Source: Clonostachys chloroleuca (Eukaryota; Ascomycota; Sordariomycetes; Hypocreales; Bionectriaceae). Taken from it: a stretch of DNA of 64,000 nucleotides. The notes under the pieces are model-generated. The model was given only the letters and a program-made list of their open reading frames with translations, made no database searches and was not told the DNA's origin. Shown here piece after piece: positions 58,343 through 64,000 of this stretch. How positions within the stretch are numbered: position 1 is the stretch's first letter; the number at the start of each line of letters is the position of its first letter. The position numbers and the translations under genes were made by a program. Location: contig JBANAY010000003.1 in the NCBI GenBank assembly GCA_037952775.1, positions 2,604,001 to 2,668,000 on the forward strand, in the 5' to 3' direction.

Positions 58343-61158
58343 GATGACAGTGAATCGCTAGGCCACAGGACCTAGACCGGAACGAAAGGAGAACGAATTA
58401 TGTCGAAGAAGGTGAGCCCAAATGCAGCGGGAGCCTCGAGGCCTCGAAGAAGCAATCAACGAGTGTTCTAGGAGGAATCCCAAACAAAGGAAAAGAGACC
58501 GAATGCTACCGACGACGGCAACAGCGCAAACTCGATTATCCGGGTGAGATGAAGGAACAAAACGAGGCTGCCAGAGATGGTCGTAATTGTCTCAGGAAAG
58601 TCCACCAAGCATGTAATGACAGGCGCGACGATGGAAGCGTTTAAAGGAGTGGTGGTGGTCAACTGTCTCGCTCCAGCTGGGCTGGAATTTTTGCCCCGGT
58701 CCGATATCGACTACTAGGTTGAAAGATTAAGGGGCTGGGTCTCGAAAGTGCCCTTGCGACAGAGGCAAGGGATTGGAGTAAATCAAAAACGAAGGCCAGG
58801 TGAAGAATTCAAAGAAGATGGGAAGTGGAAACGAAGGAGAAAAGCAGCCCCAATGGAGAGAGTGAAGGTTGAGAGAGTGTGGGTTGCAACGCGACGGGGT
58901 GAATTCGATGATGAAGCGTTGGTAGGGTGCAGCAAGGAAAAGAGGCGTCTGCGGGTTGCAAGACACTCGTGTTTTGGCACGAACGACGTGGTGGCTGATA
59001 AGGTCTGAGATTGGGGGAGGCCACCGGTGGCGCCAGGCTAAAGCGAATAGAGAGCACACTGCTGCAGCGCGCTAGGGAGTGGCCCCATTCAGCCATTCAG
59101 GGGTGCAGGTGGCGACGGAGCGGCGTCTGCCAGCGCCCATGATAGCTGCTAGCCTGCGATTAGGTGGTGACGTTGAATAATAATCATCCCTCCGCCAATC
59201 CTCCAGCAGGTGCTTGACAAGCACAGGCAGTCATGTGCACATCAATTTCCCGAGAGGGTAGCTGCCACCTCCATCGGGACACCTTCGAGCGATAGGCCCC
59301 TAATCACCTGCCCCAATTCCTACTGAGAGCCTGCCACCGGTTGACATACAGTCCCCCCATCCATCTTAGCCTCCATCGTACCTGAATTACGTGGCACAGA
59401 GGACCGCGCTTCCCACGGCAGCCGGGCCTCTGAGTCAAGAAGAGCATCTGTCCCTGGCACTAATAATGGCAGTTAGTAATAAACGGGGCCGCTCCTTTTC
59501 CATGGCTTTCATGGGTAATATGAAGCCCAGTTCTGAAACTCATCCCTCAAATTAAGCTCCTGCATGTGGGTACCAGCAATAATTATCTGGGACTTGCCAC
59601 ACGATGAAGCCAGTATTTATGGCCATCTATGAAGAGTCTAGAAGCGAAGATTTCATCACCCTTGCTTGCGGCATCCGGCAGCATCCAATTGGAGCCGACT
59701 TCACTGAAGCCAAGTCCAACCACATCATACAGCTTGGTTAGACATCCTTGCTCGGTAATAAACAACCACATCGGAACCATAAAGGGTTAACAATCAAGGT
59801 ATAGGTACCGTACATGTCAAACAAACAGCCAGCATCTTCAACTGTCGGTTGCGGCAATCTCCGTGATATATCATTTTAAATAGAGTTTGAACGCATCTTC
59901 AACAATCTCTCCAACTGCATAATAAGCCGCACGGGCAGGCCAACTCTAAGCAGATATCCCAGTCCAGCATAACGTCTTTATGTATGTAAGTACTTAATAA
60001 CCCGGTATCTATGATGCGCCACAACCCTCCAGGATCGCCCAGACGCCAGTGCAGTTGCATCCATGTGCATTCTCAGAGCACGCTTATACAATCATACAAT
60101 TACACAATAGCCTGGCAGTAATGTCACATAGAGCATTGTTTGCATAGAAACTCTCAATGGAATTTTAGTATAACACTCTAAGATTATTCTTGCTTTCCCT
60201 CAGTTTGATGAAGCCCCCAATCAAGTGCGACCCCTGAAGACTCCACGTCACCGTCGTATTGGCACCTTCGCCAGGATCGTTGTTGTATACTGTGGTAGTG
60301 ATCAGCCTTTGCATTCCCGTGTTTGTCTCTACATTCTGCACAATGCGTTCATCACCTAATTCATTCACACCACACCCAGTACCCATAAACTTGGAACGGT
60401 GACCTTCGGTAAGGTTTCTCTGCCTCGCACTAGAGGAAATAGAGAACAAGGTGAGAGAAGAGAAAGTTTAGGTTTGCGTTATTGGATAGTGCTGTAAAAT
60501 ATAGCCAGCTAAGAATAGCCCTGCTAACAAATCCTAATTATAGCACCCATATATCGTCGGTGGCGTTAAACACAGCTTTGTTATAGAAATGCCCTGGCCT
60601 AGGTAAATCTTCAACGCGGGAGTCAATCAAAAGAAATTCGTCGGTCTTGAAATTAATGCACCACCATGCAGATCGTCGGAAGTCTCCGAGCTACTCCATC
60701 AGAAGGTGCCCAGCCGTGGAAAACTACCAACCCGAAACATGCACGATATCCCAGTCACTCTGCTCCGAGAAAAAAAAAAAAAAAAAAAAAAAAAAGGCCC
60801 AATTTCGGTAGTTCCAATTGGCTCGTCGCCATGCGCATGGCAACAAAACCTGCCCTGTTTCGCCCGCATCGCACCAGTCTCATGTTTGCTGGTGCTCCTT
60901 GCTTCACTGTGAGACATCTCATCTACGGAAAACCAAGCAAGGATGGAAAATAAAAGCCTCTCGAATTGTTCCACCAATGTTACACGTGAGTATACAGTTG
61001 TACATGACGAATAATGACGGCGGCATATGTGTCAGTCAACCCAAAACTCCTTTGCGCCAGCCACCATCCCTGAATCAGACCAGCGTCATACATCATCATC
61101 TCCCAATCATTTGCTTGAACACAACACTTCAACCACGAAGCTCAAATCGCTCCACTGC
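58343..61158. other. Intergenic region between SEC8 and KNR4
   Basis: 2.8 kb between two minus-strand genes: the KNR4 promoter plus the SEC8 3' flank. It contains TGAGTCA at 59431-59437 and an A26 tract. The 94-codon open frame at 60449-60165 (minus) has no recognisable domain and is not called. Confidence 0.5.
60770..60795. repeat. A26 homopolymer
   Basis: Twenty-six consecutive A (T on the minus strand), within 400 bp of the SEC8 stop. No retroposed sequence or target-site duplication was noticed next to it. Confidence 0.85.
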
Positions 61159-64000
61159 TTAGCCATCCAGTTCCTGGAGCTTCTCGTCCAGCTTCCTCTT
61201 TGCCAGTGACGCCATGCCTCGCTCCGGGTGCGCTAGTTGCTCGCTAAAGCAGAGTTCGATCAGCGCACGAAGCTCTTCGAAAGAGAATATGCTTGCACTG
61301 TAGGGATCTGCCCGGATACCGGCAGATTTGGCTTCCTTGGCCCTCTCCGCGACCTCGTCCGCGCCTCTGTCGAAGAGGGTGTAGTAGTTGGAGGACCTGG
61401 CCAGGTCTACCGCATCCTCGATGTTCTTCAAGTTCTGTTGCAGAACGAGAATGTTGAGCTGCATGCGCGCGGATCCCTTTGCATTCATCGGCGACACCAT
61501 CTTGGCATTTCCGACGAGGTAAGAGTTGATGAGCAGGCCGAGGCCAGTTCTGATGAACTTGATTTCGCTGTCTCGGAGATACCTCTCGATGATCTCGTCG
61601 AAGACGACCAGTTCTGAGTTGAGGCTCAGGATTTGGGGGTCCGGCGCAGTCACGTCTTGGTCCAGTAGGTATGGCGCAACGTCGGGCGACATGGCAATTC
61701 GTAGGGAGTGCACGATTCTGCAGCGAACCTCCATATGGAGAGTCAATAGGGCTGTACCAGCAAGTTCTTCAAACGAAGAAACAATGCTGTCGAATGCTCT
61801 ATTCAGATGAGTTAGCTCGCTTCCAATTAGTGACAGATCACAAAGATACTCACTGGGCTGTGTCTTGAGTCAATGGCAGTCGTACAGGCCCCTGCGAGGA
61901 CGTTGCTCTGTTGGGGTCATTCATCAACGTCCACCGCCGGCCCGACTGTCGAGAGATATTCTGCCGGGATGAGTCGGTCTCATGGGTTGTAATGTGCCTC
62001 AGACCAGAGATCTTTCCAGCAAGCCATTTCATACTCGTGTACAACAGACACAGGGCTGAAAGTGTATCATGATCCTGGATGATATCGCTCATAAGCAGTC
62101 GGGTCTTGTTGGTCTGCTCAATTAAGAGAGAAATTTCTTTCTGAGCAAGATCTTTGTCGTCCTCCTCTGCCTCCCAGATCTGCTGCATTGTCTCACGAAT
62201 GTCTCCTGGGTCGATAGCCAGGCGGGCAGACGCTCGGAGCTTCGCGTCGTCAGAGGCCTCGTCTTGTGTCTGGGTTACCAATGACTTAAACCAGCTGAAG
62301 CAACGGTCATAATATCGCATCATCTGGGTTACGATCAGAGAGCTCAGTGCCTGGTCGGGAGGGATGGTGCCAAGCATCCGGCAGAAGGCAGTCACAACTT
62401 CAAAAAAGGCGGTGGTGCCTTTGAAAACAGGGCGTCTCGCAACTTGGCTCCAAGCAGGATCTTGCGAGAAAGAGTCCAATTCACCAAACACTGTATCGCT
62501 AAGTTTCCCAAGTGTCTCGTCCAGTTGTGGTTGGAACACATTGACCAAGAAATTGTCCAGGAAGGTGGTGAGTGTACTGGTGGCAAGGTCTGAACCAGGT
62601 GGCACAACCCCCTTCAGCCTCTGGAGGAAAACAAGTGTCGGGGGAAGTAGGAGGCTCATGTTGAAAACACTTGGCTCTACCAGTGACCTGTATGATCCAG
62701 GTTGCTGTTGGGAATTATTGCCATACCCAGTTCCCCTTCGAGGGTTGGTGCCTTCTTCCAACAACTGGCGACTTTTCTTGTTCGCATCTTGGTTCTTCCG
62801 CGTGCCACTGGTAAGACCGGGTACGGTAGCTTGGATAATGCCCTCAAGTGCCTCATACTCTACCGCCATGCCATCCGACTTGGGGTCAACTTCAGAGAAC
62901 TTGAAAAGATTCTCTCGTGAGCCATCTTTTCGGCCGGTATTAGAAGCTCCATGACTGGGAGAATCAAATTGATATACATCAGCATCAGTCGTGACATAAT
63001 TGTGGAGAAGTGACCGGATCTCATTCTGGTAGAGATTCCACAGTTCCTTGAAACTACCCAAAAGGACGCTGTTGTTTCCAGCGCCCTCCCGGCGTATAAG
63101 TGCCTTAATCGATTCATGAAACACACGCTGTCCCTCAGAAATGGCTTCGAATTTCCCGTACAATGTCCACAGTAGATCGTATATCACATCCGCCCGCAGT
63201 CTGGTCTCGCGAGCCCCGTAAACATGGAGACCATCCTGCTTGGAAGAACTTCCACGTAGGGAGCTTGGGTGGCGCTGGTCAACTTCATTAATAGTCTCGC
63301 TTACAATTCCAAACAGCTCGACTGGCATCCTATGTTTCAAGGTCTCAACAGCGTTCTGCAGCCTGCCGAGCTTGTTCAATGCTTCAACAATCAAAGTCAC
63401 GTAGTAGAAAGTGTCTGCCTCGGGGTTCTTCATTGGGTCCTCGGTAGCAGATTTGTCGATCTCGAGGCTATCAAGGGCCACGTGGAAGGGTACAATAGTT
63501 GTGCCATCTGAATAGCCATCTTGGTGGGTCTTCGCCAGGTTTTGCCAGCGGTCCTGGCAGTATGGGGACTTAAGGTAGAGATGTTCATGCAGTTCCTCAA
63601 CAAGCGTGTCCATCAAGGATGTTTCTTGGTTGGATAGGTAGTTTCTCAAGTCGCTCAGAGCGCCTATACCATCCAACTCGGGCTTCCTTAGTTTCCGCAA
63701 TGCATTATGCAGCACCTCGACGGCTGTGAGGAATCGCTTCTCTGAGATCCGTGCTTCCAGTTGATCGGGGACGGAGCGCAGCTCATCCAGCTCGTTCAAA
63801 GTCTGGATTAACTCGTCATAGGTTTGGGATGTCTTGGATAGTTTCAATAACTCGGGGTCGGTGGTAGAGAGTGTGACTTTGGAGGTGACCAGAGACTCTT
63901 TGAGCGCTCGAACACGCTTCTGTGAAACTTGTATGCTGGTTTGAATTTTGTGGAATGTGCCGATGGAGCTGTTAAAGCCCTGGTGGTGCTCGTGTACGAT
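61159..64000 (-). CDS. SEC8: Exocyst complex subunit Sec8 (EXOC4), truncated at window edge
   Basis: Subunit of the exocyst that tethers secretory vesicles at hyphal tips. Visible exons are 64000(open)-61854 and 61798-61159, with a 55-nt intron between TAQ and AFDSIV. About 929 C-terminal residues are seen; the N-terminus lies beyond the right edge. The first visible residues (IVHEHHQGFNSSIGTFHKIQ) are the conserved start of the Sec8 exocyst domain, so only about 50-100 residues should be missing. Long helical bundle regions follow, with Glu/Arg/Leu-rich segments throughout. The stop is preceded by KLDEKLQELDG. No frameshift was seen. Confidence 0.93.

Noticed and set aside
60165..60449. 94-codon minus frame in the SEC8/KNR4 gap
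   Set aside because: No recognisable domain and no supporting splice or promoter evidence; retained as unproven.

Overview
The window looks like nuclear DNA of a filamentous ascomycete, probably a Sordariomycete and perhaps Hypocreales. The evidence is short GT-AG introns (mostly 53-113 nt) with CTGAC/CTAAC-type branch sites, compact 5-6 kb gene pairs, CT-rich promoters, and fungal versions of TRA1, KNR4, the DUF3684 ATPase and a secreted AA11-type oxygenase. There are no CRISPR arrays, recognisable transposons, tRNA or rRNA genes. The content is a conserved core-eukaryotic gene set, not a prophage, island or biosynthetic cluster.

Layout. 0-8 kb: possible end of an upstream gene, a membrane-anchored ubiquitin protease (-), a nine-exon trimethyllysine dioxygenase (+) and an SDR polyol/sorbose reductase (+). 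8-19 kb: calcineurin A (+), proteasome chaperone PAC3 (-), DEAH helicase Dhr1/Ecm16 (+), Mediator MED6 (-) and an MMTAG2-type protein (+). 19-28 kb: HIS3 (+) and the arginine enzyme ArgJ/ARG7 (-) tail to tail, then a giant GHKL-ATPase/DUF3684 protein (+). 28-36 kb: a small probable mitochondrial membrane protein (+), eIF2B delta GCD2 (-), the APC/C subunit CDC16 (+) and a DUF1757-like membrane protein (+). 36-49 kb: TRA1 (-, 11.8 kb) and a gamma-glutamylcyclotransferase-like gene (+). 49.6-53.8 kb: a long gene-free stretch in front of an AA11-like secreted oxygenase (+). 56-64 kb: KNR4/SMI1 (-) and the exocyst subunit SEC8 (-), which runs off the right edge.

The most important quality point is that four conserved genes (trimethyllysine dioxygenase, DHR1, HIS3, ARG7) each lose frame at a C or G run. 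In every case adding one base to that run restores a protein that matches its family through the break. All four lie between 4.0 and 20.8 kb, while the 11.4 kb main exon of TRA1 is uninterrupted. This points to homopolymer under-calling in the assembly, not to four pseudogenes, and automatic gene models here may contain false introns.

Functional links: HIS3 and ARG7 are both targets of fungal general amino acid control. ARG7 has a perfect TGACTCA element 28 bp upstream of its start. GCD2, a translational component of the same control pathway, has TGAGTCA in its upstream region. The most intriguing protein is the 1,766-residue DUF3684 protein. It joins an Hsp90/sacsin-type ATPase fold at the N-terminus to an HELAH...H zinc-peptidase-like motif near the C-terminus.
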